A DNA stretch of 64,000 nucleotides from Herbiconiux sp. (GCF_023264855.1 NZ_JAHFUW010000011.1:32097-96096), one strand, 5' to 3'; shown: positions 1 through 10,887, counted from the first letter of the stretch. The notes: generated from the sequence alone by a model not told the origin. Made by a program: numbers and translations.

Positions 1-1
1 G

Positions 2-142
2 GTGAACGAGTGCGAGGTCATCTTCGGACCGGCCAAGCGGCCGCTGCCGCAGTTGCCCATCGAGGTCGATTCCGAGGGATACCTGGTCGCGCAGAGCGAC
101 TTCCACGAGCCCGTCGGCCCTAGTTTCTGGGAGCGCACATGA
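2..142 (+). CDS. qcrA: C-terminal end of ubiquinol-cytochrome c reductase Rieske iron-sulfur subunit (truncated by window start)
   Basis: Frame 2 reads [46 protein letters not shown], a typical Rieske C-terminus, overlapping the qcrB start by ATGA. Confidence 0.85.
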   Translation: MNECEVIFGPAKRPLPQLPIEVDSEGYLVAQSDFHEPVGPSFWERT

Positions 143-1809
143 GCACCACCATCGAGCACAGCGAGACCACGGATGCTTCGGCTCCCCCGGTCCGCAAGGG
201 CGGCGGCTTCACCGGTGCCGCGGCCAACTACCTCGACGAGCGCACCAGCATCTCGGGTGTCGTCAAGGAGTTCGGTCGCAAGATCTTCCCCGACCACTGG
301 TCGTTCATGCTCGGTGAGGTGGCGCTCTACAGCTTCGTCGTCATCATCCTCTCGGGCACGTTCCTGACGTTCTTCTTCCAGGCGTCGATGGTCGAGACGC
401 ACTACGACGGATCCTGGGTTCCGCTCAAGGGCGTCGAGATGTCGGCCGCCATGGAGTCGGCACTGCACATCTCGTTCGACGTGCGCGGTGGACTGCTGGT
501 TCGCCAGATCCACCACTGGGCGGCGCTGCTGTTCATCGCGGCCATCGGCCTGCACATGCTGCGGGTGTTCTTCACGGGAGCGTTCCGCAAGCCGCGTGAG
601 CTCAACTGGATGATCGGCTTCACCCTGTTCGTGCTGGCGATGGCCGAGGGCTTCACGGGCTACTCGCTTCCCGACGACCTGCTCTCCGGTAACGGTCTGC
701 GGATCATCGACGGCCTGATCAAGGGTCTTCCGGTCATCGGCACCTGGACGTCGTTCCTGCTGTTCGGCGGGGAGTTCCCGGGAACACAGATCGTGGGGCG
801 TTTCTACACGCTGCACATCCTGTTGCTCCCGGCGATCCTGGTGGCGGCTCTGGCTCTGCACCTGGTGTTCGTGGTCGTGCACAAGCACACCCAGTTCGCC
901 GGCGCCGGCCGCACCGAGAAGAACGTGATCGGCTACCCGATCCTGCCCGTGTACGCGGCTAAGGCCGGTGGTTTCTTCTTCCTGGTGTTCGGCGTCATCG
1001 TTCTGATGGCTTCGTTCTTCACGATCAACCCGATCTGGAACTACGGCCCGTACGACCCCTCCCCGGTGTCGGCGGGTACGCAGCCCGACTGGTACATCGG
1101 CTTCGCCGACGGAGCACTGCGTCTGATTCCGCCGGGCTTGGAGTTCGTCTGGCTGAATCACACCTGGTCGTTCAACATCATCATCCCCGTGGTGGCCTTG
1201 GTGTTGCTGCTCCTGCTCGTTGCGATCTATCCCTTCGTCGAAGGCTGGGTCACGGGAGACAAGCGCGAGCACCACATCCTCGACCGCCCGCGTAACACGC
1301 CCACCCGTACCGCCATCGGTGCGGCCGGTGTCACCTTCTACGCCGGTCTCTGGGCGGCGGCCTCCTCCGACCTTGTAGCGACGCACTTCCAGCTGTCGAT
1401 CGAAGGTGTGATCCATGTCGTGCAGGCCTGGGTCGTGCTGGGTCCGTTCTTGGCCTACTTCGTCACCAAGCGCGTCTGCATCGCGCTGATGAAGAAGGAC
1501 CGCGAGATCGTTCTGCACGGCTACGAGTCGGGCCGCATCGTTCGACTCCCCGGTGGCGAGTACATCGAGGTGCACGAGCAGGTCGACGACTACGAGCGCT
1601 GGCGACTGGTGGACTACGAGGTGTACGAGCCGATCATGGTTCGTCCGAACGCGCAGGGCAAGATCACGGGCGCTGCACGCCTGCGAGCCCGCATGTCGAA
1701 CTGGTTCTTCGAAGACCGCATCGCTCCTGCGCAGCAGAGCGAGCTCGGTCAGGGTGGTCACGGCCACGACGACACCCCCGGCGAGATCGAGGGCGGCAAG
1801 GGCCACTAG
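139..1809 (+). CDS. qcrB: Cytochrome bc1 complex cytochrome b subunit
   Basis: 556 aa multi-TM protein with cytochrome b motifs ([38 protein letters not shown]). Confidence 0.97.
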   Translation: MSTTIEHSETTDASAPPVRKGGGFTGAAANYLDERTSISGVVKEFGRKIFPDHWSFMLGEVALYSFVVIILSGTFLTFFFQASMVETHYDGSWVPLKGVEMSAAMESALHISFDVRGGLLVRQIHHWAALLFIAAIGLHMLRVFFTGAFRKPRELNWMIGFTLFVLAMAEGFTGYSLPDDLLSGNGLRIIDGLIKGLPVIGTWTSFLLFGGEFPGTQIVGRFYTLHILLLPAILVAALALHLVFVVVHKHTQFAGAGRTEKNVIGYPILPVYAAKAGGFFFLVFGVIVLMASFFTINPIWNYGPYDPSPVSAGTQPDWYIGFADGALRLIPPGLEFVWLNHTWSFNIIIPVVALVLLLLLVAIYPFVEGWVTGDKREHHILDRPRNTPTRTAIGAAGVTFYAGLWAAASSDLVATHFQLSIEGVIHVVQAWVVLGPFLAYFVTKRVCIALMKKDREIVLHGYESGRIVRLPGGEYIEVHEQVDDYERWRLVDYEVYEPIMVRPNAQGKITGAARLRARMSNWFFEDRIAPAQQSELGQGGHGHDDTPGEIEGGKGH

Positions 1810-1829
1810 CCCACCCCGCTCCCTCACTC

Positions 1830-1861
1830 AGGGCCCGGCACTCATCGGAGTGCCGGGCCCT
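1830..1861 (+). terminator. Hairpin terminator downstream of qcrB
   Basis: 13-bp perfect arms AGGGCCCGGCACT/AGTGCCGGGCCCT with 6-nt loop CATCGG just after the qcrB stop. Confidence 0.85.
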
Positions 1862-1964
1862 TCGTCGTTCCCGGCGCCATTGAGTAAGAACTGCTCATAA
1901 CGGCTGGTCCTTTGCATGCGGGAGCATCGATCGTGATCCCCACCCACTATCGAAAGCGACCCTC

Positions 1965-3275
1965 ATGATCACCATCTCCAGAACCCGCAGGCTGCGCTCC
2001 CGCGCGGCCGCCATCGCAGCCGCAGCAGTCGGCCTCGCCACTGCCCTCGCCGCGCCCACGGCGGCATCCGCCCTCAGCCCGGGCCTTCAACTGTGCCCAC
2101 CGACGGTGCAGAAGATTGGCACTGCCTATTCCGAAGACTTCTTCGACAGCCACGAGGGCACGTTCGATGTGTCCATAATCGGGGGAGCACTCCCGCCCGG
2201 CATCTCGATCTACAACCCCGGTTGGGCCGGACGCTACCAGGGCACTCCGACGCAGAAGGGAAGCTACCAGTTCACCTACCAGACCGTGGACACGAACCAC
2301 GGCGACGTGCAGTCGAAGACCTGCCGGGTGGACGTGGTCGCAGCGGACTCCATTCTGCAACGCATGGACGGTGATGATCGGTATGACGTCGCCGCCAACC
2401 TAGCCCTGCAGATGCTTGCGTACGGCCCCACCAAGAAGGGTGGCATCGTCTACTTGGCGAGTGGCGAGAACTTCTCGGATGCGCTGAGTGCGTCAGCGGT
2501 GGCAGCTCAACATGATGCTCCCCTCCTGCTCACGTCAGCCGGCCACCTCCCCGCGCAGACGTCGCGGATGATCACCATCCTCGAGTCGAAGCAGATCGTG
2601 GTCGTCGGCGGTGAGAACAGCATCAACGCCTCGGTTGTAGCGGAGCTCACAGCGCTGCGGTCCGGCGCCAGCATCACCCGCATTGCTGGGGCCGACCGTT
2701 TCGAGGTGTCTCGAAATCTCATCAGCGACACGAGGTTCGGGGCGACGCCGTCCACGAAACTCTACGTCGCCACGGGCCTGAAGTTTCCGGATGCGTTGAG
2801 TGCCAGCCCGGCTGCTGCCAAGGCGAAGACGCCGGTGCTACTTGTCAACGGTGGTGCGACGGAACTGAGCGCGGCGGAGAAGGCGCTGCTCACTGCGCGC
2901 GGCGTCACGAGCGCGACGGTGTTCGGTGGCGAAGACACCCTCTCCGCCGGAGTGGCTGCCTCCATCAAGACGGTTACTGGTGCGGTCGACCGGATCGAGG
3001 GCGACGACCGGTTCATCGTGTCGGCGAATGTCACCGCGGCGAACTACACGTCGCCGGTCGACACGATCTACTTCGCCACGGGCGCCAACTACCCCGACGC
3101 GCTTGCCGGCGGCGTGCTGGCCGGAGTGAAGGGTGCGCCGATCCTTCTCACGCAGAAGAGCTGCGTCGCTCAGGAGGTTGCCGACCAGGTGCGGGCACTC
3201 AAGCCCAAGCACATCGTGCTGCTCGGCGGCCCGAACAGCCTCGACGCCAACCTCGAGAACCTGCCCGTCTGCTGA
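1965..3275 (+). CDS. Secreted cell-wall-binding repeat 2 family protein with putative Ig-like domain
   Basis: Signal peptide, then LPPGISIYNPGWAGRYQGTPTQKGSYQF (putative-Ig-like), then three repeats RMDGDDRYDVAANLA / RIAGADRFEVSRNLI / RIEGDDRFIVSANVT. Confidence 0.85.
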   Translation: MITISRTRRLRSRAAAIAAAAVGLATALAAPTAASALSPGLQLCPPTVQKIGTAYSEDFFDSHEGTFDVSIIGGALPPGISIYNPGWAGRYQGTPTQKGSYQFTYQTVDTNHGDVQSKTCRVDVVAADSILQRMDGDDRYDVAANLALQMLAYGPTKKGGIVYLASGENFSDALSASAVAAQHDAPLLLTSAGHLPAQTSRMITILESKQIVVVGGENSINASVVAELTALRSGASITRIAGADRFEVSRNLISDTRFGATPSTKLYVATGLKFPDALSASPAAAKAKTPVLLVNGGATELSAAEKALLTARGVTSATVFGGEDTLSAGVAASIKTVTGAVDRIEGDDRFIVSANVTAANYTSPVDTIYFATGANYPDALAGGVLAGVKGAPILLTQKSCVAQEVADQVRALKPKHIVLLGGPNSLDANLENLPVC

Positions 3276-3292
3276 CGCTGCCCTGAGGTGCT

Positions 3293-3334
3293 GCAGAGAG
3301 GCCCGTCACTCTTCGGAGTGGCGGGCCTCTCTGC
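3293..3334 (+). terminator. Hairpin terminator downstream of the cell-wall-binding repeat gene
   Basis: GCAGAGAGGCCCGTCACT-CTTCGG-AGTGGCGGGCCTCTCTGC, one mismatch. Confidence 0.85.
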
Positions 3335-3528
3335 GACGGCGGAGCCCGGCAACGACGGAGCCTGGGGCTTGATTCGGGCCATCAGTCCGTCGTTGGCTGC
3401 GACGGCGCAGAGATTCCGTCGTTGCGCAGGTGCACACTTCGCAGGACGCGAGTGAGCGAAGCGGGCCTGCATGCCGAAGGGGCCACCATCCGTGTGGATG
3501 AGGGCCCCTCCGGCGGTGCGACGGGCGG

Positions 3529-3948
3529 CTAGCGGGCGAAGTAGCCGCGGTAGTACTCGAAGACCCAGCCGACGATCGCGACGAGCAGGAGTGCGACCGC
3601 GATGAACGAGATCCAGAAGCCGACCGCGAGGCCGAGGACCATCAGCGCGCCACCACCGGCGAGGATGATCGGCCACCAGCTCCAGGGGCTGTAGAAGCCC
3701 ATCTCCGGGTCACCGTCGTCGATGTTCGAGTCGAGGCGGTCTTCGGGAAGCTCCGCACCCTGTGCCTTGTGCACACGACCGAGGTAGAACGCCAGGAACG
3801 CGGAAAGGATCGCGGCAAGGCCGATGGCGAGTGCGCCGACCCACTCGATCTGACCTTCGTACCAGATCAGCGACCAGACGATGTAGACGGCATCCGCCAG
3901 CAGCATGAAGCCACACAGGATCCAGAAGAGGTTGGTGTTGACTCTCAT
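3529..3948 (-). CDS. ctaF: Cytochrome c oxidase subunit 4 (actinobacterial type)
   Basis: 139 aa membrane protein MRVNTNLFWILCGFMLLADAVYIVW..., directly downstream of ctaD. Confidence 0.92.
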   Translation of the reverse strand: MRVNTNLFWILCGFMLLADAVYIVWSLIWYEGQIEWVGALAIGLAAILSAFLAFYLGRVHKAQGAELPEDRLDSNIDDGDPEMGFYSPWSWWPIILAGGGALMVLGLAVGFWISFIAVALLLVAIVGWVFEYYRGYFAR

Positions 3949-3951
3949 GGG

Positions 3952-5691
3952 TTACTTGACCTTGCCTTGCGAGACGTCGTAGGTGGGGGCATCCGGAGCA
4001 TCCTTCGCCGGACCGACGCCGACCGGGATGCCGGCCTCGGGGTGGTTCAGGTCGAAGGCCGGAGACTCCGAACGGATGCGCGGGATCGAGGTGAAGTTGT
4101 GGCGCGGCGGCGGGCAAGACGTGGCCCACTCGAGCGAGCGCCCGTAACCCCACGGGTCGTTGACCGTGACCTTGGGCGCCTTGCGGGCCGTGATGTACAC
4201 GTTCAGGAAGAACGGGATCAGCGACGCGGCCAGGATGAAGGCACCGATGGTGGAGAGCTGGTTCATCCAGGCGAAGCCGTCCTCAGGCTGGTAGGTCGCG
4301 TACCGACGCGGCATACCGAGCACGCCCAGCCAGTGCTGGATGAGGAACGTGGTGTGGAAGCCGATGAACAGCAGCCAGAAGTGCCAATGGCCGAGACGCT
4401 CGTTGAGCATCTTGCCCGTCCACTTGGGCCACCAGAAGTAGAAGCCCGAGAACATGGCGAACACCACGGTGCCGAACACCACGTAGTGGAAGTGCGCCAC
4501 GACGAAGTAGGTGTCGGAGACATGGAAGTCGAGCGGCGGCGAGGCCAGGATGACACCGGTCAGACCACCGAAGGTGAAGGTGATCAAGAAGCCGATGGCC
4601 CAGATCATCGGCGTCTCGAAGGTGACGGAACCCCGCCACATCGTGCCGATCCAGTTGAAGATCTTCACACCCGTGGGGACGGCGATCAACATCGTCATCA
4701 GGGCGAAGAACGGCAACAGCACCGAACCGGTGACGTACATGTGGTGAGCCCACACCGTGACCGAGAGCGCTGCGATCGAGATCGTCGCGTAGATGAGGGT
4801 CTTGTAGCCGAAGATCGGCTTGCGGCTGAACACCGGGAAGACCTCGGAGACGATACCGAAGAACGGCAGCGCGATGATGTAGACCTCCGGATGCCCGAAG
4901 AACCAGAACAGGTGCTGCCAGAGCAGAACGCCGCCGTTGGCCGCGTCGTAGATGTGCATGCCGAACACCCGGTCGCCACCGAGGGCGAACAGCGCGGCGG
5001 CCAGCACCGGGAAGGCCATCAGCACGAGGATCGAGGTGACCAGAATGTTCCAGGTGAAGATCGGCATCCGGAACATCGTCATGCCGGGGGCACGCAGCGT
5101 GATGATCGTGGTGATGAAGTTCACCGCACCGAGGATGGTGCCGAAGCCCGAGAGCCCCAGGCCGAAGACCCAGAGGTTTCCGCCGTCTCCTGGTGTGAAC
5201 GTCGTCGATGACAACGGGGCATAGGCGAACCAGCCGAACGACGCCGCACCCTGCGGGGTGAGGAAGCCGGAGACGGCGATCAGCGAACCGAAGAGGAAGA
5301 GCCAGAAGGCGAACGCGTTCAGGCGAGGGAACGCGACATCCGGAGCACCGATCTGCAGCGGCATGATGACGTTGGCGAAGCCCGCGAACAGCGGCGTCGC
5401 GAACATCAGCAACATGATCGTGCCGTGCATCGTGAACAGCTGGTTGTACTGGTCTTTCGTCTGCAGCAGCTCGAGACCGGGCTCGAACAGCTGGGCGCGG
5501 ATGACCAGGGCCATCACACCGCCGAGGCAGAAGAAGATGAACGAGGCGATCAGGTACATGTACCCGATCGTCTTGTGGTCGGTGGAGGTGATCCACTTGA
5601 CCAGGATGTTTCCCTTGCGCCCGACGGTCTTCGACGGTGTGGGAAGGGGGGCCGGTGCGCCGGCGGGCGCCACGTCGACGGTTGCAGTCAT
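3952..5691 (-). CDS. ctaD: Cytochrome c oxidase subunit I
   Basis: 579 aa; heme-copper oxidase motifs ([39 protein letters not shown]). Confidence 0.98.
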   Translation of the reverse strand: MTATVDVAPAGAPAPLPTPSKTVGRKGNILVKWITSTDHKTIGYMYLIASFIFFCLGGVMALVIRAQLFEPGLELLQTKDQYNQLFTMHGTIMLLMFATPLFAGFANVIMPLQIGAPDVAFPRLNAFAFWLFLFGSLIAVSGFLTPQGAASFGWFAYAPLSSTTFTPGDGGNLWVFGLGLSGFGTILGAVNFITTIITLRAPGMTMFRMPIFTWNILVTSILVLMAFPVLAAALFALGGDRVFGMHIYDAANGGVLLWQHLFWFFGHPEVYIIALPFFGIVSEVFPVFSRKPIFGYKTLIYATISIAALSVTVWAHHMYVTGSVLLPFFALMTMLIAVPTGVKIFNWIGTMWRGSVTFETPMIWAIGFLITFTFGGLTGVILASPPLDFHVSDTYFVVAHFHYVVFGTVVFAMFSGFYFWWPKWTGKMLNERLGHWHFWLLFIGFHTTFLIQHWLGVLGMPRRYATYQPEDGFAWMNQLSTIGAFILAASLIPFFLNVYITARKAPKVTVNDPWGYGRSLEWATSCPPPRHNFTSIPRIRSESPAFDLNHPEAGIPVGVGPAKDAPDAPTYDVSQGKVK

Positions 5692-5700
5692 GTCGCGTTC

Positions 5701-6570
5701 CTACTCTTCTTCCGCGGGCTTGCCGATGCCCGGGAGATTCTGATTGCGGTCGTACTCGTGGCCCAGCTGACCCGTCTGACCGGCGTCTTTCAGGGACTGG
5801 ATGTAGTCGTCGTATTCCTGCTGCGAGACGACCTTCACGTTGAAGAGCATCATCGAGTGGTATTCGCCGCAGAGCTCGGCGCACTTTCCGCTGAACGTGC
5901 CCTCGCGCTCGGGCGTGACGTACATGTCGTTCGTCTTGCCGGGGATCATGTCCTTCTTGTAGAGGAAGTCGATGACCCAGAAGGAGTGGATGACGTCGCG
6001 CGACTCGAGCTGGATGTGCACCTGCTTGCCGACGGGCAGGTAGAGCACCGGCAGCTCGGACTCGACGAGGTTGCCGTTCGCGTCGTCGGGGTCGTCTTGA
6101 CCCTGGACTCCGGCGTAGTAGACGTCTTCGTCGACGTAGTTGAAGTCCCAGGCCCACTGCTTGCCGAAGACCTGGATGGTGACATCCGGGTTGTCGTAGG
6201 CTGCTTCGATCTCGCTCTGGTCTTTCGCGGTGAAGGCGAAGAAGCCGAGCACGAGGATCAGGGGCACGATCGTGTAGAAGATCTCGATCGGCATGTTGTA
6301 GCGCAGCTGCGCCGGCAGACCGGTCTGGCCCTTGCGGCGGCGGTACACCACGATCGCCCAGATGGTGAGGCCCCAGGTGATGACACCCACGATCAGCAGC
6401 ACGATCCAGGACGTGACCCACAGACCGATCACCTTGTCGACGTTGTTCGTCGTTCCCGGTTCCGTCGGCAGCCAGCCCTGGAGCTGAGCTTGCGTGCAGC
6501 CAGCAAGGACAACAGACATGACGACCGCGATTGGAATCGCGGCCCATCGGAGACGTCGGTTAGAGCGCAC
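5701..6570 (-). CDS. ctaC: Cytochrome c oxidase subunit II
   Basis: Lipoprotein signal, two TM segments, CuA motif GKCAELCGEYHSMM. Confidence 0.97.
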   Translation of the reverse strand: MRSNRRLRWAAIPIAVVMSVVLAGCTQAQLQGWLPTEPGTTNNVDKVIGLWVTSWIVLLIVGVITWGLTIWAIVVYRRRKGQTGLPAQLRYNMPIEIFYTIVPLILVLGFFAFTAKDQSEIEAAYDNPDVTIQVFGKQWAWDFNYVDEDVYYAGVQGQDDPDDANGNLVESELPVLYLPVGKQVHIQLESRDVIHSFWVIDFLYKKDMIPGKTNDMYVTPEREGTFSGKCAELCGEYHSMMLFNVKVVSQQEYDDYIQSLKDAGQTGQLGHEYDRNQNLPGIGKPAEEE

Positions 6571-6682
6571 CAGAGACCTTTCGGGAAGCTACACCTGAGT
6601 GTATTTGACCTCCTCCTAGCCTACTGTGTGGAATTCCTCGTCGCTGCCACAGGCACACCGGATGAGGGTGTGTTAGGGGACG

Positions 6683-6714
6683 AAAAAAGGGCCGCTCCCG
6701 AAGGAGCGGCCCTT
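6683..6714 (-). terminator. Rho-independent terminator of the erpA-like gene
   Basis: On the minus strand AAGGGCCGCTCC-TTCG-GGAGCGGCCCTT followed by a T-run. Confidence 0.92.
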
Positions 6715-6748
6715 GATCACGCGGATCCGGATCTGAGTGGGTCTGGAT

Positions 6749-7150
6749 TCAGTGGAAGGAATCTCCGCAGGCGCAGCTTCCGCCGGCGTTCGGGTTGTCG
6801 ATGGTGAAACCCTGCTTCTGGATGGTGTCTTCGAAGTCGATGGTGGCGCCCTCCAGGTAGGGGGTGCTCATCTTGTCGACGATGACCTCGACGCCGTCGA
6901 AGTCGACCACGCCGTCGCCGTCGAGCATTCGCTCGTCGAAGTAGAGCTGGTAGATGAGACCGGAGCATCCGCCGGGCTGCACGGCCACGCGCAGACGCAG
7001 ATCGTCACGCCCCTCCTGCTCGAGCAGGCTGCGGACCTTGTCGCCGGCAGCGGGGGTGATGCCGACCTTGTGGGCGGGAGACTCGACCTCGGGGGCCTGA
7101 ACCTCAGCGGTCTTCTCGAGGCCGGTCTTCTCGAGGGTGATGTCGCTCAT
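6749..7150 (-). CDS. erpA: Iron-sulfur cluster insertion protein (HesB/IscA/ErpA family)
   Basis: VAVQPGGCSGLIYQLYF and C-terminal GGSCACGDSF Cys motifs. Confidence 0.93.
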   Translation of the reverse strand: MSDITLEKTGLEKTAEVQAPEVESPAHKVGITPAAGDKVRSLLEQEGRDDLRLRVAVQPGGCSGLIYQLYFDERMLDGDGVVDFDGVEVIVDKMSTPYLEGATIDFEDTIQKQGFTIDNPNAGGSCACGDSFH

Positions 7151-7211
7151 GAGCACTCCTTTTCAGTCGGAAGGATGACGGAAGTCTAACTCCGCCAACC
7201 GGGGGTTCTGC

Positions 7212-8660
7212 CTATTCATTCCCGCTGCGGTCGTTCATTCTCAGCAAGAGCAGGGCCTCGGTGGCGATCGCCCGCTTGAAGACGCCCAGGTGCAGCGACT
7301 CGTTGGGGCTGTGCGCCCGCGTGTGCGGGTCTTCGACGCCGGTGACCAGGATCTGCGCCTCGGGGAACACCCGCACCAGGTCGGCGACGAAGGGGATGGA
7401 GCCGCCGATGCCGGCCTCGACCGGCTCGGCGCCCCAGGCGTCGCGCATCGCGTCTTTGGCCGCCGTGACGGCCCAGCCCGAGGTGTCGACCAGGAACGGG
7501 CTGCCGGTGTCGACGTCGTCGATCTCGACCTGAGCGCCGAACGGGGCGTTCGCACGGAGGTGGGCGACCAGCGCCTCGTAGGCCTCCCCTGCATCCTGAC
7601 CCGGGGCGATCCGGGCACTCACCCGCACCGACACGCTGGGGATGAGGGTGTTCGAGGCGTTCGCGACCGTGGGGGCGTCGATGCCGGTGACGGTGATCGA
7701 GGGGCCGGCCCACAGCCGCGAGAGGATCGAGCCGGTGCCGATCGGCTGCACACCCTCGAGCAGGCCGGTCTCGTCGCGGAGGGTCTGCTCGGTGTACTCG
7801 GGTGTGTCGACGGGGCGAGAGGTGAGGCCTTCGACGGCGACCGATCCGTTCTCGTCGTGCAGCGTCGACAGCAGGCGGATGGCGGCGAGCATCGCATCCG
7901 GAACCGCTCCCCCGAACATGCCCGAGTGCGAGGCGTGCGCCAGCGTGGACACGGTGAGCCGGAAGGTGACGTTGCCGCGGAGGCTGATGGTGAGCGAGGG
8001 CGTCACCGTGTCCCAGTTGTCGGAGTCGGCCACGACGATGACGTCGGCGGCCAGGGCGTCGCGGTTGTCGTCGAGGAAGTGCGCGAAGGAGCGGGATCCG
8101 AACTCCTCCTCCCCCTCGATGAACGCGACGATGCCGAGGTCGAAGTCGGCGCCGGCGATCTGCTGCAGTGCTCGGATGGCGGCGAGGTGCGAGATCACGC
8201 CGGCCTTGTCGTCGGCGGCACCGCGGGCGTAGAGGCGGTCGCCGCGGACGGTGGGCTCGAAGGCAGGCGACTCCCAGTCGGCCTCGGCGCCGGGCGGCTG
8301 CACGTCATGGTGGGCGTAGAGGAGGACCGTGGGGCGGCCGTTCTTGGCGGCCCGGCGGGCCAGAACGGCGGGCTGGCCGAGCTCGCCCTGCTCTGTCGAG
8401 GAAGCGGAGCCAGTGGACGCACGCTTGATCTGCACCTCGTCGAACACTCCGGTGCCCCGGAACAGCTCGGCGACCGCCTCGGCGCTCTGCAGGACATGGG
8501 CCGGATCGAAGGCCGCCCACGACACCGAGGGGATGCGCACGAGGTCGGTGAGATCGGCGATCGAGGCGGGCAGCGCGAGCTCGACCGCCTCGGCCAGGGC
8601 GTTCTCGCGGGCGGCGGCATCCGGATGCTGGGAGAACGGAGGGCGTGCTTGGTCGGTCAT
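7212..8660 (-). CDS. M20/M25/M40 family dipeptidase
   Basis: VLLYAHHDVQPPGAEADWESPAFEPTVRGDRLYARGAADDKAG and FIEGEEEFGS metallopeptidase motifs; start MTDQARPPFSQ at 8660. Confidence 0.92.
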   Translation of the reverse strand: MTDQARPPFSQHPDAAARENALAEAVELALPASIADLTDLVRIPSVSWAAFDPAHVLQSAEAVAELFRGTGVFDEVQIKRASTGSASSTEQGELGQPAVLARRAAKNGRPTVLLYAHHDVQPPGAEADWESPAFEPTVRGDRLYARGAADDKAGVISHLAAIRALQQIAGADFDLGIVAFIEGEEEFGSRSFAHFLDDNRDALAADVIVVADSDNWDTVTPSLTISLRGNVTFRLTVSTLAHASHSGMFGGAVPDAMLAAIRLLSTLHDENGSVAVEGLTSRPVDTPEYTEQTLRDETGLLEGVQPIGTGSILSRLWAGPSITVTGIDAPTVANASNTLIPSVSVRVSARIAPGQDAGEAYEALVAHLRANAPFGAQVEIDDVDTGSPFLVDTSGWAVTAAKDAMRDAWGAEPVEAGIGGSIPFVADLVRVFPEAQILVTGVEDPHTRAHSPNESLHLGVFKRAIATEALLLLRMNDRSGNE

Positions 8661-8696
8661 GCAGGTAATCTTAAGAGACGAACGAACGAGGACACC

Positions 8697-9269
8697 GTGG
8701 CCAAGAAATCCAGCACTCCCGAAGCTCCCGTCGAAACCCCTGTGGTGGAGACGACCAGCGGCAAGGGTCATGCGACCCCGACGCGCAAGGAGCGCGAGGC
8801 CGCGAACCTGCGCCCTCTGGTGCCGAGCGACCGTAAAGACGCGTCGAAGGATGCCCGCCGCCGCCAGCAGGAACTGCGCGACAAGGCGCGGATCGGCATG
8901 GCCAACGGCGACGAGAAGTACCTCCCGGCTCGTGACCGCGGAGTGCAGAAGCGCTACGTGCGCGACTACGTCGACGCGCGGTTCACCGTGGGTGAGTTCT
9001 TGATCCCCGCGATGTTCGTGGTGATCATCGTCACCCTCGTTCCCAACGCCCTGGTGCAGCAGTACGTGATGCTCGCGCTCTACGCCTTCGTGCTGATCGT
9101 GATCGCCGACTGCCTGTTCATGGGCTTCCGCCTCACCAAGAAGATGCGCGAGAAGTTCGGTGCCGACAAGGTGGAGAAGGTGCGCTGGTACGCCACCATG
9201 CGCGCGCTGCAGTTCCGCCGCCTGCGCCTGCCGAAGCCGCAGGTCAAGCGCGGCGAGTTCCCCAAGTAA
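8697..9269 (+). CDS. DUF3043 domain membrane protein
   Basis: GTG start VAKKSSTPEAP..., conserved ARDRGVQKRYVRDYVDARFTVGEFLIP. Confidence 0.88.
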   Translation: MAKKSSTPEAPVETPVVETTSGKGHATPTRKEREAANLRPLVPSDRKDASKDARRRQQELRDKARIGMANGDEKYLPARDRGVQKRYVRDYVDARFTVGEFLIPAMFVVIIVTLVPNALVQQYVMLALYAFVLIVIADCLFMGFRLTKKMREKFGADKVEKVRWYATMRALQFRRLRLPKPQVKRGEFPK

Positions 9270-9277
9270 CTCATCGC

Positions 9278-9338
9278 GACCCGTCGATTCTGGCCCTGAG
9301 ACCTCGGTTTTAGGGCCATTTTCGACGGGTCGCGAGGA
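9278..9338. repeat. Long nested intergenic inverted repeat between convergent genes
   Basis: TCGCGACCCGTCGA...GGCCCT...AGGGCC...TCGACGGGTCGCGA: 14-bp outer arms and 6-bp inner arms. Confidence 0.8.
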
Positions 9339-9341
9339 GGA

Positions 9342-10388
9342 TCAGGGGTGGGTTCGGCGGAGGCGGGCGAGGCCTCGGTTGATCTGGCGGGCCCAGAGGG
9401 GGCCTCGGTAGAGGAACGCCGTGTAGCCCTGAACGAGGGTGGCTCCGGCGTCGAGGCGCTGTTGCACGTCGGCGGCGGTGTCGACACCGCCGACCGAGAT
9501 GACGCACAGTTCGGCAGGCACGACCGTGCGGATGAGCTTCAGCACCGCGAGCGAGCGCTCGGCCAGCGGCGCGCCGGACAGCCCGCCGGCGCCGGCCGCC
9601 TCGACCACGGTCGCATCCGTCGTCAGGCCCTCGCGGGAGAGGGTGGTGTTGGTGGCGATGATGCCGTCCAGACCCAGCGAGACCGCGAGCTCGGAGATCT
9701 TGCGCACCTCGTCGTCGGTGAGATCGGGAGCGATCTTCACCAGGAGCGGCGTGGCGCCGGCCTCGGCCTTGACCGCGCGGAGCAGGGGCGCGAGCTTGTC
9801 GAGCTCTTGCAGGCCGCGGAGGCCGGGGGTGTTCGGCGAGCTGACGTTCACCACGAGGTAGTCGGCCATCGGGGCGAGCGCACGGGCGCTCTGCAGGTAG
9901 TCCTCGACGGCGTCGTCCACCTCGACCGCGCGGCTCTTGCCGATGTTGACGCCGATCACCGGGCGGGAGTGCTTGAGCGAGCGCACGCGGGCGAGCCGCA
10001 GGGCCGCTGCCGCCGCTCCCCCGTTGTTGAAGCCCATGCGGTTGACGACGGCGCGATCCGGGATCAGCCGGAACAGGCGCGGCGTGGGGTTCCCGGGCTG
10101 CGGGCGCGCCGTGATGGTGCCCACCTCGACGTGGCCGAAGCCGAGGGCTCCGAAGCCGCGGATCGCCTTGCCGTCTTTGTCGAAGCCGGCGGCGAGCCCG
10201 AACGGCGTCGGGAAGCGACGACCGAGGGCGTGCACCGAGAGGTCGGTGTCGCCGGGCGCGGCGGTGAAGCGGGCCGCGAGACCGTCGAGCTTCAGCTGCG
10301 GGATGGCCTGGATGACCCGGAAGGCCAGGTGGTGGGCGCGCTCGGGATCCATCTTCGCCAGCACGTGCCGGAACAGCAGGTCGTACAT
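9342..10388 (-). CDS. pyrD: Quinone-dependent dihydroorotate dehydrogenase
   Basis: MYDLLFRHVLAKMDPERAHHLAFR..., VNVSSPNTPGLR, GIIATNTTLSR. Confidence 0.95.
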   Translation of the reverse strand: MYDLLFRHVLAKMDPERAHHLAFRVIQAIPQLKLDGLAARFTAAPGDTDLSVHALGRRFPTPFGLAAGFDKDGKAIRGFGALGFGHVEVGTITARPQPGNPTPRLFRLIPDRAVVNRMGFNNGGAAAAALRLARVRSLKHSRPVIGVNIGKSRAVEVDDAVEDYLQSARALAPMADYLVVNVSSPNTPGLRGLQELDKLAPLLRAVKAEAGATPLLVKIAPDLTDDEVRKISELAVSLGLDGIIATNTTLSREGLTTDATVVEAAGAGGLSGAPLAERSLAVLKLIRTVVPAELCVISVGGVDTAADVQQRLDAGATLVQGYTAFLYRGPLWARQINRGLARLRRTHP

Positions 10389-10395
10389 GTTGCGG

Positions 10396-10887
10396 CTACT
10401 CGGCCGAGCCGGACGACGTGCCGGCATCCGCGGCCGCCTGCTCGTGCTCGACCCGGAGCAGCGTGATGGCCGCCTCGAAATCGTCGAGCGAGTCGAAGCC
10501 CTGGTAGACGCTGGCGAAGCGCAGGTAGGCCACCTCGTCGAGCTCACGGAGCGGGAGCAGGATGGCGAGCCCGATGTCGTTCGCCTCGATCTGGGCGGCG
10601 CCGGAGAGCCGCACGGTCTCCTCCACCCGCTGGGCGAGCACCGCGAGGTCGCTGTCGGTGACCGGCCGGCCCTGGCAGGCCTTGCGCACGCCACTGACGA
10701 TCTTCTCGCGCGAGAAGGGTTCGACCACTCCGGAGCGCTTGATGACGTTGAGGCTGGCGGTCTCGGTGGTGCTGAAGCGGCGACCGCAGTCGGGGCACTG
10801 ACGGCGGCGGCGGATGGCGAGGCCGTCGTCGGTGGTGCGCGAGTCGACGACGCGGGAGTCGGGGTAGCGGCAGTAGGGGCAGTACAT
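10396..10887 (-). CDS. nrdR: Transcriptional repressor NrdR
   Basis: [42 protein letters not shown] Zn ribbon and ATP-cone. Confidence 0.97.
   Translation of the reverse strand: MYCPYCRYPDSRVVDSRTTDDGLAIRRRRQCPDCGRRFSTTETASLNVIKRSGVVEPFSREKIVSGVRKACQGRPVTDSDLAVLAQRVEETVRLSGAAQIEANDIGLAILLPLRELDEVAYLRFASVYQGFDSLDDFEAAITLLRVEHEQAAADAGTSSGSAE

Noticed and set aside
3769-6807. Long plus-strand ORFs and a 754-aa alternate-frame ORF over ctaD/ctaC
   Set aside because: Overlap confidently identified cytochrome oxidase genes; out-of-frame His/Arg-rich translations
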